DNA from: Stutzerimonas stutzeri | GTDB taxonomy: Bacteria; Pseudomonadota; Gammaproteobacteria; Pseudomonadales; Pseudomonadaceae | Reading direction: 5' to 3' | Length of the DNA: 64,000 bases | Assembly: GCF_009789555.1 (NCBI RefSeq) | Contig: NZ_CP046902.1 | Coordinates: 3,302,001 to 3,366,000 of the forward strand | In this document: in pieces, positions 42,967 to 52,204 of the stretch | Layout of the letters: each line of letters opens with the position of its first letter | How positions within the stretch are numbered: the first letter of the stretch is position 1 | The notes under the pieces: model-generated | What the model saw: the letters and a program-made list of their open reading frames with translations, nothing else | What the model was told of the DNA's origin: nothing | The model's database searches: none | Translations under genes and position numbers: made by a program

Positions 42967-43854
42967 TCACGCCTCCTTACCGAACAGACCTGCGGGACGA
43001 ACGAGCAGGACCAGTACCATGATCACGAAGATCACCGTGTTTGCCGCCTCCGGATAGAACACCTTGGTCAGACCCTCGATCAGCCCCATGGCCAGACCGG
43101 TGATGATCGCGCCCATGATCGAACCCATGCCGCCGATCACCACCACCGCGAACACCACGATCAGCAGGTTCGACCCCATGCCGGGCGTCACCGCGTAGAT
43201 CGGCGCTGCCAGCACGCCGGCAAAGGCGGCCAGTGCGACGCCGTACCCATAGGTCAAGGTGATCAGCAGCGGCACGTTGATGCCGAATGCCTGCATGAGC
43301 CTGGGGTTTTCGGTGCCGGCGCGCAGATAGGAGCCCAGGCGGGTCCGCTCGATCATGTACCAGGTGGCGAAACACACCGTCAGCGCCGCGACGATGACCC
43401 AGCCACGGTACGTGGGCAGGAACATGAAACCCAGGTTGTGCCCGCCCTTGAGCATTTCCGGCATCGGATAGGACGACCCCGAGACGCCGAACAGCTTGAC
43501 GAAACTGCCCTCCACGATCAGCGCCAGGCCAAAGGTCAGCAGCAGACCGTACAGGTGGTCCTCACCGGCAATGCGCCGCAGCAGGCCGCGCTCGATCATC
43601 ACGCCCAGTAGCCCGACCAGCAGCGGCGACAGCAGCAGCGCAGCCCAGTAATTGATGCCCAGGTAGTTCAGGCCGAGGAACGCGGCGAAGGCGCCGAGCA
43701 TGTACTGGGCCCCATGGGCGAAATTGATGATCCTCAGCAGACCGAAGATGATCGCCAGACCAAGGCTCAGCAGCGCGTAGAACGACCCGTTGATCAGACC
43801 GAGCAACAGTTGCCCTAGGAGAACGCTCAGGGGGACGCCGAAAACAAGAGTCAT
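42967..43854 (-). CDS. livH: Branched-chain amino acid ABC transporter permease LivH
   Basis: This 295-residue permease of the LivH class has LINGSFYALLSLGLAIIFGLLRIINFAHGAQYMLG at the N-terminus, about eight helices and a C-terminal GSIMGAIITGLAMGLIEGL. It forms the membrane channel with LivM, whose start codon region overlaps its stop. The substrate of the system may be leucine, isoleucine, valine or a related acid; the cluster content supports branched-chain compounds. Confidence 0.93.
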   Translation of the reverse strand: MTLVFGVPLSVLLGQLLLGLINGSFYALLSLGLAIIFGLLRIINFAHGAQYMLGAFAAFLGLNYLGINYWAALLLSPLLVGLLGVMIERGLLRRIAGEDHLYGLLLTFGLALIVEGSFVKLFGVSGSSYPMPEMLKGGHNLGFMFLPTYRGWVIVAALTVCFATWYMIERTRLGSYLRAGTENPRLMQAFGINVPLLITLTYGYGVALAAFAGVLAAPIYAVTPGMGSNLLIVVFAVVVIGGMGSIMGAIITGLAMGLIEGLTKVFYPEAANTVIFVIMVLVLLVRPAGLFGKEA

Positions 43855-43920
43855 GATTCGCTACCCAGAAATGTCCGTGTCGCCCCGGCCTGCGGCCGGG
43901 GAATGGCTCGGTTCAGGTTG

Positions 43921-45135
43921 TCAGTTCCCACTGACCAGCTTGCACTGACTCTCTGAAAGCGGACGGAAGGCCTGATCGCCTGGAATGGTGCTGATGACCT
44001 TGTAAAGGTCCCACTCCCCCTTGGATTCGGCAGGGGTCTTGACCTGTACCAGGTACATGTCATGCACCATGCGCCCGTCCTCGCGGATCGTGCCGTTCTT
44101 GGCGAACATGTCGTTGACCGGGGTCTTGGCCATCTGTGCGCGAACGGTTTCGGTGTCGTCGCTGCCGGTCGCCTTCACGGCGTTCAGGTAATGGGTGGTG
44201 GCCGAATAGATACCCGCGTGGACCATGGTCGGCATGCTGCCCATGCGTTCCTCATAACGCTTGGCCCATGCGCGGCTCTCTTCGTTCATGTCCCAATACC
44301 AGCCAGTGGTCAGCATCAGCCCCTGGGTGACTTCCAGGCCCATGGCGTGGATGTCGTTGAGGAACACCACCATGCCGGCCAGGCGCTGGCCGGACTGAGT
44401 CACACCGAACTCACTGGCGGTCTTCAGCGAATTGACCGTATCGGCGCCGGCGTTGGCCAGCGCAACCACTTCGGCACCGGAGCCCTGGGCCTGAAGGATG
44501 TAGGAGGAGAAATCGCTGCTCGGGAACGGATGGCGTACCGCGCCAACCACGCTACCCCCCTCGGCCTCCACGACTTTCTTGATATCGGCCTCCATGGCAT
44601 GCCCGAAGGCGTAGTCGGCGGTCAGGATGAACCAGCTCTTGCCGCCATCCTTGAGCACCGCGTTGGCCGTGCCGTTGGCCAGCGCGAAGGTATCGTAGGT
44701 CCAGTGAATATGGTTGGGCGAGCAGAATTCATTGGTGATGCTCGATGCGGCTGCGCCGGAGATCAGCGCCAGCTTGCCGCCCTGCTCCACCACTTTGCTG
44801 GCCGCGAGCACCACGGAACTGGCCACCATGCCGGTCACCATGTCGACGTTGCGCTCGTCGATCCACTGCCGCACGGTGTTGGCGCCGACGTCGGGCTTGT
44901 TCAGATCGTCGGCATTAAAGGTCACGATTTTCTTGCCGTCGACCGCGCCCCCGAAATCCTCGATCGCCATTTTCAGGGCTTCGAGGCCGCCGGGGCCGGA
45001 CAGGTCGCGGTAGGTGCCGGACATGTCGGCCAGATAACCGATACGGATTTCGTCGTTGCTGATTTCGGCCTGCGCGAGTCCGGCGATCATGCTGGAAACC
45101 AGAACGGCGGATGCGGTTTTCTTGATGGTTTTCAT
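43921..45135 (-). CDS. Branched-chain amino acid ABC transporter substrate-binding protein
   Basis: This 404-residue periplasmic protein has a signal peptide of about 24 residues (ending GLAQA/E) and the Peripla_BP_6 fold (IRIGYLADMSGTYRDLSGPGG, then ISGAAASSITNEFCSPN). It is the receptor of the Liv importer and lies between the ATPase genes and livH. The variant SITNEFCSPNHIHWTYDT is that of the urea/amide or aromatic-acid LivK-like subfamily, so a ligand other than free branched-chain amino acids is possible. The ATG at 45135 is chosen over an overlapping GTG six bases upstream. Confidence 0.9.
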   Translation of the reverse strand: MKTIKKTASAVLVSSMIAGLAQAEISNDEIRIGYLADMSGTYRDLSGPGGLEALKMAIEDFGGAVDGKKIVTFNADDLNKPDVGANTVRQWIDERNVDMVTGMVASSVVLAASKVVEQGGKLALISGAAASSITNEFCSPNHIHWTYDTFALANGTANAVLKDGGKSWFILTADYAFGHAMEADIKKVVEAEGGSVVGAVRHPFPSSDFSSYILQAQGSGAEVVALANAGADTVNSLKTASEFGVTQSGQRLAGMVVFLNDIHAMGLEVTQGLMLTTGWYWDMNEESRAWAKRYEERMGSMPTMVHAGIYSATTHYLNAVKATGSDDTETVRAQMAKTPVNDMFAKNGTIREDGRMVHDMYLVQVKTPAESKGEWDLYKVISTIPGDQAFRPLSESQCKLVSGN

Positions 45136-45217
45136 ATTCACTCACTGTGATTGTTTTTGTTGTTGTACTCACCGGTGTGCACTTCGAACCGGCAGGCTTC
45201 CTGACGAAAAAGGGCCG

Positions 45218-45934
45218 TCAGACCCCCAGACAGCTATTCAAAAACGCCTTTTTCGAATCCAGTTCGGCGGCGCTGATTTCCTCGATGATCTGTCCGTGTT
45301 CCATCACGTAATGGCGATCGGCCAAGGGCGCGGCGAACCGGAAGTTCTGCTCCACCAGAACGATGGTCAGTCCTCGCTTCTTCAGCTTGATCAGGACCTC
45401 GCCGAGCTTCTGTACGATCACCGGCGCCAGGCCTTCGGTGATTTCGTCGAGCAACAGCAGGTTCGCGCCGGTGCGCAGGATGCGCGCCATGGCCAGCATC
45501 TGCTGCTCGCCACCGGACAAGCGAGTGCCCTGGCTGAAACGGCGCTCGTACAGATTGGGGAACATCTCGTACAGCTCGTCCAGCCCCATGCCGCCGCTAC
45601 GCACCGTCGGCGGCAACAGCAGATTTTCCTCGACGCTGAGGCTGGAAAAAATGCCGCGTTCTTCCGGGCAGTAACCGACCCCGAGCCGCGGGATCTGGTA
45701 GGCGGGAAGGCCGATGGTTTCGTTACCGTTGATCACGATGGAGCCGGTACGCCGCCCGACCATGTTCATGATCGCGCGCAGTGTGGTGCTGCGGCCCGAA
45801 CCGTTGCGGCCCAGCAGCGTGACGAGCTCGCCCCGTCCGACGACCAGATCGACGCCATGAAGGATGTGAGACTCGCCATAGAATGCGTGCAGGTCATCCA
45901 GCCGCAGCTGGTCACGATCGGCCGTGGGCGTCAT
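45218..45934 (-). CDS. livF: Branched-chain amino acid ABC transporter ATPase LivF
   Basis: This 238-residue ATPase shows Walker A GRNGSGRST (an Arg replaces the usual Lys-adjacent Lys context: the motif reads GSGRST instead of GAGKTT), signature LSGGEQQMLAMAR, Walker B LLLLDEITEGLAP and H-loop VEQN. The Lys-to-Arg change in the P-loop is unusual and may lower ATPase activity. It overlaps livG by ATGA. An 82-nt gap separates it from the binding-protein gene. Confidence 0.9.
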   Translation of the reverse strand: MTPTADRDQLRLDDLHAFYGESHILHGVDLVVGRGELVTLLGRNGSGRSTTLRAIMNMVGRRTGSIVINGNETIGLPAYQIPRLGVGYCPEERGIFSSLSVEENLLLPPTVRSGGMGLDELYEMFPNLYERRFSQGTRLSGGEQQMLAMARILRTGANLLLLDEITEGLAPVIVQKLGEVLIKLKKRGLTIVLVEQNFRFAAPLADRHYVMEHGQIIEEISAAELDSKKAFLNSCLGV

Positions 45935-46704
45935 GGGTGCACCTCTGCCGTGGCCGCTTCGCTGCCCATATAGGCTTCGCGTACCTGAGCGTTGGCCGAG
46001 ACGGTTTCATAATCGCCCTCGGCCAGGACCGAGCCGCGCGCCAGCACGGTGATACGGTCGCACAGGCGGCTGACCACGCTGAGGTTGTGCTCGACCATCA
46101 AAACCGTGCGATCCACGGCGGCGCGGCGAACCAGGGCGACCACCATGTCGACATCTTCGCCGCCCATGCCCTGGGTCGGCTCGTCGAGCAGCAGCACGAC
46201 CGGATCCAGCGCCAGCGTGGTGGCCAGCTCCAATGCACGCTTGCGTCCGTACGGCAATTCGATGGCGAGCGTCTGGGCAAAGGACTCGAGTTCCACGTCC
46301 GCGAGCAATTGCAAGGCGCGATCGTCCAGCTCGCGCAGGGTTCGCTCGGATTTCCAGAAGTGGTAGGAGTTGCCAAGCTTCTGCTGCAAGGCGACGCGCA
46401 CGTTTTCCAGCACGGTCATGTGACCGAACACCGCTGATATCTGGAACGACCGCACAAGGCCCAGGCGGGCGATTTCATTGGCCTTCATCGACGTGATCGG
46501 CTTGCCGCGATAGACGATGTCGCCCCGAGTGGGCGTGAGGAATTTGGTGAGGAGATTGAATACCGTGGTCTTGCCGGCGCCGTTGGGGCCGATCAAGGCA
46601 TGGATATGTCCTGTCTGTACCCGCAGGTCGACGGAATCCACCGCGGTGAAGCCGCGAAACTCCTTGGTCAGACCGCGCGTTTCCAGCACGAACTCTGGTT
46701 CCAT
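45931..46704 (-). CDS. livG: Branched-chain amino acid ABC transporter ATPase LivG
   Basis: This 257-residue ATPase has Walker A GPNGAGKTT, the LivG-type signature ELPYGRKRALELATTLA, Walker B VLLLDEPTQGMG and H-loop VEHN, with the LivG C-terminal AEGDYETVSANAQVREAYMG. It is the first gene of the liv operon. A LiuR-type palindrome lies 59 nt upstream of its start, suggesting co-regulation with leucine breakdown. Confidence 0.93.
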   Translation of the reverse strand: MEPEFVLETRGLTKEFRGFTAVDSVDLRVQTGHIHALIGPNGAGKTTVFNLLTKFLTPTRGDIVYRGKPITSMKANEIARLGLVRSFQISAVFGHMTVLENVRVALQQKLGNSYHFWKSERTLRELDDRALQLLADVELESFAQTLAIELPYGRKRALELATTLALDPVVLLLDEPTQGMGGEDVDMVVALVRRAAVDRTVLMVEHNLSVVSRLCDRITVLARGSVLAEGDYETVSANAQVREAYMGSEAATAEVHP

Positions 46705-46762
46705 TGGGTGCCCTCTAACCTTGATTATTGTTGTTGGTTATGGCGCAGGTCGCCGGGTGACC

Positions 46763-46778
46763 TTTACGTAAACGATAA
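46763..46778. promoter_or_regulatory. LiuR-type operator upstream of the liv operon
   Basis: TTTACGTAAACGATAA matches the LiuR palindrome TTTACGTTAACGTAAA in 13 of 16 positions. It lies 59-74 nt upstream of livG. A better copy precedes liuA at 50742. Confidence 0.6.
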
Positions 46779-46882
46779 CAACCGCCCACGGCACCAGGCA
46801 AGCTTCAATTTCAAACGATCGCTTGATCCGAACGGCCTCTGATCAGGGCGTGATAAGGCGACAACCCCATTGAAGGTAGCTT

Positions 46883-46908
46883 AAAAAAACCGGGCCACAG
46901 GGGCCCGG
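46883..46908 (-). terminator. Rho-independent terminator of the porin gene
   Basis: Read on the minus strand, CCGGGCC-CCTGT-GGCCCGG (46890-46908) is followed by a run of seven T (46889-46883). It lies 41 nt after the porin stop and separates it from livG. Confidence 0.85.
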
Positions 46909-46949
46909 CAAAAAGATCAACGAGGAGGGTTCGCGTCAGGCCGCTGGCC

Positions 46950-48218
46950 TTACCACAGCGCCAGCGTGTAGCTCAGGATCAGACGCGTTTCGTCGAGATC
47001 GGCGCCGAAGTTACTGCGCACCGTCGCGTTTCGCACCTTCATGCCCAGGTTCTTCAGCGGACCGCTCTGGATGACGTAGGCGATGTCGGTGTCGCGTTCC
47101 CATTCCTTGCCTTCGCTCAGGCCTGCGCCGCGGTCGACGTTATCGCCGGTTACGTAGCGGGTCATCAGGCTCAGGCCGGGAATGCCCATGGCGGCGAAGT
47201 CATAGTCGTAACGAACTTGCCATGACTTCTCATCTTGGTTACCGAAGTCATTGATCTGCAAGAGATTGATCAGCGCGTTATCACCGCCGTTTATGTACGC
47301 GAAGCCGGTGTCGCCGCTCATTTTCTGGTAACCGCCGGTGAACCCGTGCCCGCCGAGCCGGTAGGTGAAGATCGCACCGAAGGCATTGTTGTCGACGTTG
47401 CTGCCGCCGTCATCGGTCGAGCGCACGTAGCGCAGGTCGGTCTTGAAGCTCTGCTTGTCGCCGATCGGCAGCACATGCACCAGGTTGATATTGTGCTGGT
47501 CGTAGATGCCGTCCAGTCCGCCGTAGTAATAGCTGCCAGTCAACTCGGGCGTGAACTGGTAGCGACCGCCAGCGAACAGGAACTCGTCGCTGGTGGTCCT
47601 GTTGCCGAAGGTGATGTTGCGGCGCCCGCCGTTGAAGACGGTCATTTCCTCGTTATCCGAAGAGTCCCGATAGTTGACCCGGTCGAGCTTGCCGAGATCG
47701 AGCGTGAGTCCTTCGACCTCCTTGCTCTGCAGCCAGGCGCCGCGATAGGTGTTGGGCAGCAACCGGCTGTCGTTGCGCATGATGACCGGCAGCACCGGCT
47801 GCAGGGTACCGACGTGCAGGGTGCTGTTGGACAGTTTCGCCTTGGCCGTCAGGCCCGCCGAGCCGTAGTCGTCCTGGGCGCGATTGGGCGCTTCGCGGTC
47901 CCGCTGAAGGATGCCGGTACCGCTACGATCCGGGCTGGAGTCGAGTTTTACGCCGAGCAAGCCGAGGGCATCGATGCCAAAGCCCACAGGCCCCTCGGTG
48001 TAGCCCGATTCCATTTTCAGGATGAAGCCCTGGGCCCACTCCTCGGCCTTGGCCTGCCCGGTCCCGGTTCTGAAGTCGCGGTTCATGTAGAAGTTGCGCA
48101 GCTCGACGGCGGCCTTGCTGTCGTCGAAAAAGGCAGCGGATGCCGTCGCGGACGCGCCCAACGCAGTAACCGCCACGCTGCTGAAGACGAAGAAACGGCT
48201 TAGGGGTTTCAGGTGCAT
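46950..48218 (-). CDS. OprD-family outer membrane porin
   Basis: This 422-residue outer-membrane protein has a signal peptide (residues 1-29, ending SATASAA/FF) and the OprD N-terminus FFDDSKAAVELRNFYMNRDFR. The rest is a series of amphipathic strands with the typical NKR-like spacing seen in LNRDREAPNRAQDDYG, and it ends with the terminal LSYTLALW. It is an 18-strand substrate-specific channel for small organic acids or amino acids. The ATG at 48218 has GAGAG 6 nt upstream and is preferred to two earlier ATGs. Location next to the Liv importer and leucine genes suggests uptake of the same compounds. Confidence 0.92.
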   Translation of the reverse strand: MHLKPLSRFFVFSSVAVTALGASATASAAFFDDSKAAVELRNFYMNRDFRTGTGQAKAEEWAQGFILKMESGYTEGPVGFGIDALGLLGVKLDSSPDRSGTGILQRDREAPNRAQDDYGSAGLTAKAKLSNSTLHVGTLQPVLPVIMRNDSRLLPNTYRGAWLQSKEVEGLTLDLGKLDRVNYRDSSDNEEMTVFNGGRRNITFGNRTTSDEFLFAGGRYQFTPELTGSYYYGGLDGIYDQHNINLVHVLPIGDKQSFKTDLRYVRSTDDGGSNVDNNAFGAIFTYRLGGHGFTGGYQKMSGDTGFAYINGGDNALINLLQINDFGNQDEKSWQVRYDYDFAAMGIPGLSLMTRYVTGDNVDRGAGLSEGKEWERDTDIAYVIQSGPLKNLGMKVRNATVRSNFGADLDETRLILSYTLALW

Positions 48219-48284
48219 AGTCATCTCTCTTGTTATTGTCATGGTTGATGCAACTGCAGACCCGACCTCGCTCCTGCCGGATCT

Positions 48285-48337
48285 GGTTTTACCGCCTCAT
48301 GCGGTAAACCGGTCGCTGCCGCTCAACGAGCGGCAGC
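48285..48337 (-). terminator. Tandem hairpins ending the minus-strand acyl-CoA synthetase/AhpD-like operon
   Basis: Two adjacent perfect or near-perfect repeats occur: GCTGCCGCTC-AAC-GAGCGGCAGC (48315-48337, spanning the stop codon) and GGTTTTACCGC-CTCAT-GCGGTAAACC (48285-48310). The pair lies between this operon and the porin promoter. No long T tract follows. Confidence 0.5.
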
Positions 48338-48916
48338 CTTGGGCACGCGGCCCAGCAGATAGAATTCGTCGTTGGGCGGCGTGCGCGCCATCGAAACCAG
48401 GCGATTGGAAAGACCGAAAAGCGCGGCGATCGAGCCGATGTCCCAGATATCGCTCAGCGTGAACCCCACCGCCTCGAGTCGCGCCTGCCAGGCGTCATCC
48501 AGCACACCCCGCCGTGCGGCCAGGTGAAGGGCAAAATCGAGCATCGCGCGTTGTCGCTCACTGATGGGCGCGGTGCGGTAGTTGACGGCTACCTGATCGG
48601 CGATGAGCGGGTCCTTGGCCAGGATTCGCAGAATCGCGCCATGGGCGACCACGCAGTACAAACAGCCGTGATCGGCACTGACGGCCACCACGATCATCTC
48701 CTTCTCGGCCTTGCTCAGGCTGTCGGATTCACGCTCCATGAGGGCGTCGTGGTAGTTGAAAAACGCACGAAACTCATCGGGTCGATGAGCCAGCATCAGG
48801 AACACATTGGGCACGAAGCCCGCCTTCTCCTGCACCGCGAGGATTCGCTCGCCGACATCCTGCGGCAGCGAGGCAAGGTCTTCGATGAGTGGAAAACGGC
48901 TGATGGATTGGGTCAT
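48323..48916 (-). CDS. AhpD-like/carboxymuconolactone decarboxylase-family peroxidase-related protein
   Basis: This 197-residue protein of the CMD/AhpD fold has the redox motif GCLYCVVAH (C-x-x-C followed by His) in SADHGCLYCVVAHGAIL. Members reduce peroxides or act as oxidoreductase partners. It lies between the acyl-CoA synthetase gene and the porin gene and starts at an ATG 67 nt after the synthetase stop. The link to leucine breakdown is positional only. Confidence 0.88.
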   Translation of the reverse strand: MTQSISRFPLIEDLASLPQDVGERILAVQEKAGFVPNVFLMLAHRPDEFRAFFNYHDALMERESDSLSKAEKEMIVVAVSADHGCLYCVVAHGAILRILAKDPLIADQVAVNYRTAPISERQRAMLDFALHLAARRGVLDDAWQARLEAVGFTLSDIWDIGSIAALFGLSNRLVSMARTPPNDEFYLLGRVPKAAAR

Positions 48917-48983
48917 TGCTGGGCTCCGGATCGTTCGGATGTGGGCAGGTGCGTGCGGCCGGACCCGACCGGCGGGCGCCGCG

Positions 48984-50660
48984 TTACTCGGCGAGGCCGA
49001 GTTCGGCGACGCTGACTTCACGCATGCGGAATTTCTGCACCTTGCCGCTGATGGTCATGGGAAATTCATCGACGAACCGGAAATGCCGCGGCGTCTTGAA
49101 ATGCGCGATTCGCCCCTTGCAGAAAACACGCAGATCATCGGCACTGGCATCGTGCCCCGGATGGAGCTTCACCCAGGCGACAATCTCTTCGCCGTAGGTC
49201 TTGTCCGGCACTCCGATCACCTGCACGTCCGCGACCGCCGGGTGGGTGAAGAGGAATTCCTCGATCTCGCGCGGGTACACGTTTTCACCGCCCCGAATGA
49301 TCATGTCCTTGTTGCGCCCGACGATCTTCAGGTAGCCGTCGTCATCCATGATGGCCAGGTCGCCGGTGTGCATCCAGCGCGCGCCATCGATGGCCGAAGC
49401 GGTCGCTTCGGGGTTGTTCCAATAGCCCAGCATGACGCTGTACCCGCGCGTGCAAAGCTCGCCGATCTGCCCGCGTGCAACGATCCGGTTGTGCTCGTCG
49501 ACGACCTTGCTTTCCAGATGCGGCTGGGTTCGACCGACGCTGGTCACCCGCCGCGCCAGATCGTCGTCGGCCGCCGTCTGGGTGGACACCGGGCTGGTTT
49601 CGGTCATGCCGTAGGCGATCTGCATCTCGCTCAGGTGCATTTCGTCGATGACCCGCTTCATGATTTCGATCGGGCACGTGGAGCCCGCCATGATGCCCGT
49701 GCGCAGGTGACTCAAATCCAGCGAGGGTCGCTCGGGATGGTCGAGCATCGCGATGAACATGGTGGGCACGCCGTACAAGCCGGTGGCCTTCTCCTCCGCC
49801 GCCGCCTGCAACGCCGCCAGCGGCTCGAACGCAGCGCTCGGATAGATCATGGTGGTGCCATGGGTGACGCAGCCGAGATTGCCCATCACCATGCCGAAGC
49901 AGTGATAAAGCGGCACCGGGATCACCAGCCGGTCGTGCTCGGTGAGCCTCAGGCTTTCACCGACCATATAGCCGTTGTTGAGAATGTTGTAGTGGCTGAG
50001 GGTGGCACCCTTGGGGAAACCCGTGGTGCCCGAGGTGTACTGGATGTTGATCGGGTCGTCGAACTGCAATTGCTCGCTGCATTGACGCAATTGCTCCGGG
50101 CCTACCTGTTCAGCCATGTCCAACAGGCCGCGCCACAGCAACATGCCGTCCACCGGCGTATCGCACAGGCTGATCACCCCGCGCAGCTCCGGCAGCATAT
50201 GGCTCTGCAAGGCGCCGATGGCCGAACGCTCAAGCTCCGGTAGCAGCTCATGGAGCATCGCATGGTAGTCGGACGTCTTGAACGCATCGGCGCAGATCAG
50301 CCAGCGGCAGCCGGACTGCTTGAGTGCATATTCGAGTTCGTTGAGGCGATAGGCCGGGTTGATGTTGACCAACACGACGCCGACCTTGGCACTGGCCAGC
50401 TGGGCGATGCACCACTGCGCGTTGTTCGGCGACCAGATACCCAACCGCTCCCCGGGCTGCAGACCAAGCGCCAGCAGGCCGCGTGCGCAGCGGTCTACCT
50501 GCTCGGCCAGCTGCTTCCAGGTGTAGCGCAGGTTCTGGTGACGCACGACCAAGGCCTCACGGTCGCAGAATCGTTCGACCGTCCGGTCGAACGCCGCACC
50601 AATAGTCATCGCCAACAAGGGTTTGCTCTGCGGTCCGCAGGTATAGCTCGGAAGACTCAT
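48984..50660 (-). CDS. Acyl-CoA synthetase (AMP-binding family)
   Basis: This 558-residue ANL ligase has the P-loop YTSGTTGFPKGA, YGMTETSPVSTQT, GDLAIMDDDGYLKIVGR and the C-terminal Lys in TISGKVQKFRMRE. This is the ACSF2-like medium/short-chain class. It diverges from the liu operon and shares the control region with a LiuR-type palindrome, so it probably activates branched-chain fatty acids such as isovalerate, or acyclic terpene-derived acids, for entry to that pathway. The ATG at 50660 follows GGAGATCG; the earlier ATG at 50738 is less likely. Confidence 0.92.
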   Translation of the reverse strand: MSLPSYTCGPQSKPLLAMTIGAAFDRTVERFCDREALVVRHQNLRYTWKQLAEQVDRCARGLLALGLQPGERLGIWSPNNAQWCIAQLASAKVGVVLVNINPAYRLNELEYALKQSGCRWLICADAFKTSDYHAMLHELLPELERSAIGALQSHMLPELRGVISLCDTPVDGMLLWRGLLDMAEQVGPEQLRQCSEQLQFDDPINIQYTSGTTGFPKGATLSHYNILNNGYMVGESLRLTEHDRLVIPVPLYHCFGMVMGNLGCVTHGTTMIYPSAAFEPLAALQAAAEEKATGLYGVPTMFIAMLDHPERPSLDLSHLRTGIMAGSTCPIEIMKRVIDEMHLSEMQIAYGMTETSPVSTQTAADDDLARRVTSVGRTQPHLESKVVDEHNRIVARGQIGELCTRGYSVMLGYWNNPEATASAIDGARWMHTGDLAIMDDDGYLKIVGRNKDMIIRGGENVYPREIEEFLFTHPAVADVQVIGVPDKTYGEEIVAWVKLHPGHDASADDLRVFCKGRIAHFKTPRHFRFVDEFPMTISGKVQKFRMREVSVAELGLAE

Positions 50661-50718
50661 GTCGATCTCCTCAGTCTTATGTTTGTTATGAGGCCTTGCT
50701 TCCCGGGGCGCTGGAGAG

Positions 50719-50755
50719 TTGACAGTCATTCCGGGCATTGGTTACGTTAACGTAA
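50719..50755 (+). promoter_or_regulatory. liuA promoter with LiuR palindrome
   Basis: TTGACA at 50719-50724 is a consensus -35 box. The perfect palindrome TTACGTTAACGTAA (50742-50755) covers the -10 position about 18 bases downstream. This matches the LiuR consensus of Pseudomonas and related bacteria. It lies midway between liuA and the divergent acyl-CoA synthetase gene and can control both. Confidence 0.8.
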
Positions 50756-50899
50756 AGGTAACAGCGTGACAACCCACCGCACCCCACACTGAAAGCAGTG
50801 TCGGAATGCACCAGGAGCGAGGCCGACAGCCAGGCGAAATCAGTGTTCGCTGGCGCGGCATCGACGACCAGAACAATGACAAGACAAGCAGGTGGCGAC

Positions 50900-52063
50900 A
50901 TGAACTATTCCGGCCTCAACTTTGCCCTTGGCGAAACCGTCGACATGTTGCGCGATCAGGTACGCGGTTTCGTTGCCGGCGAACTGGCCCCGCGTGCCGA
51001 AGCCATCGACCGCGACAACCTCTTTCCCCACGACATGTGGCGAAAGTTCGGCGACATGGGCCTGCTCGGTATCACCATAGACGAGGAATATGGCGGCGCC
51101 GGCATGGGTTACCTGGCGCACGTCATCGCGCTCGAGGAGATCAGCCGCGGCTCGGCGTCGGTCGGCCTGTCCTATGGCGCTCACTCCAACCTTTGCGTCA
51201 ATCAGATCAACCGCAACGGCAGTCCCGAGCAGAAGGCCCGTTACCTGCCCAGGCTGGTTTCCGGCGAGCACATCGGCGCACTGGCGATGAGCGAGCCGAA
51301 CGCCGGCTCCGATGTGGTCTCGATGAAGTTGCGCGCCGACCGCAAGGGTGACCGCTTCGTGCTCAACGGCAGCAAGACCTGGATCACCAACGGCCCGGAC
51401 GCCAACACCTACGTGATCTATGCCAAGACCGATCCGGACAAGGGTGCGCATGGCATCACCGCGTTCATCGTCGAGCGCGACTGGAAGGGCTTCTCGCGCG
51501 GCAACAAGTTCGACAAGCTCGGCATGCGCGGCTCCAACACCTGCGAGCTGTTCTTCGATGACGTAGAGGTGCCGGAAGAAAACGTGCTGGGCGTCGAGAA
51601 TGGCGGCGTCAAGGTTCTGATGAGCGGACTGGACTATGAACGCGTGGTCCTGGCCGGGGGACCGGTGGGCATCATGCAAGCGTGCCTGGACGTGGTCGTG
51701 CCCTACATCCATGACCGCAAACAGTTCGGCCAGAGCATCGGCGAATTCCAGTTCATCCAGGGCAAGGTCGCCGACATGTACACCCAGCTCAACGCCAGCC
51801 GGGCGTATCTGTATACCGTCGCCCAGGCGTGCGATCGTGCCGAAACGACCCGCAAGGATGCCGCTGGGGTGATCCTCTATACCGCCGAAGCGGCCACCCA
51901 GATGGCGCTGCAGGCGATCCAGATTCTCGGCGGCAATGGCTACATCAACGAATTCCCGACCGGCCGCCTGCTGCGTGACGCCAAGCTCTACGAGATCGGC
52001 GCGGGCACCAGCGAGATCCGCCGGATGCTGATCGGTCGCGAGCTGTTCAACGAAAGCAAATGA
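50900..52063 (+). CDS. liuA: Isovaleryl-CoA dehydrogenase
   Basis: This 387-residue FAD flavoprotein has GALAMSEPNAGSDVVSM and the IVD-specific catalytic Glu in GLDYERVVLAGGPVGIMQ (helix G rather than the C-terminal site used by other ACADs), with ILGGNGYINEFPTGRLLRDAKLYEIGAGTSEIRRMLIGREL at the end. It oxidises isovaleryl-CoA to 3-methylcrotonyl-CoA. The ATG at 50900 has a GGTGG site; the upstream in-frame start at 50798 lies in the control region. Confidence 0.96.
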   Translation: MNYSGLNFALGETVDMLRDQVRGFVAGELAPRAEAIDRDNLFPHDMWRKFGDMGLLGITIDEEYGGAGMGYLAHVIALEEISRGSASVGLSYGAHSNLCVNQINRNGSPEQKARYLPRLVSGEHIGALAMSEPNAGSDVVSMKLRADRKGDRFVLNGSKTWITNGPDANTYVIYAKTDPDKGAHGITAFIVERDWKGFSRGNKFDKLGMRGSNTCELFFDDVEVPEENVLGVENGGVKVLMSGLDYERVVLAGGPVGIMQACLDVVVPYIHDRKQFGQSIGEFQFIQGKVADMYTQLNASRAYLYTVAQACDRAETTRKDAAGVILYTAEAATQMALQAIQILGGNGYINEFPTGRLLRDAKLYEIGAGTSEIRRMLIGRELFNESK

Positions 52064-52204
52064 CAGGCGCGACGTTGGCGGCGAACGCGACAGGTGGGCC
52101 CTGGCCCGCCTTCCCTGCAGGGCGATGGGCTACAGCGCAACGTCGCCGGGCCCCGACCTACCGGACAGAGCGCATCCACCCACGGATTGAACCGGAGCCG
52201 AACC

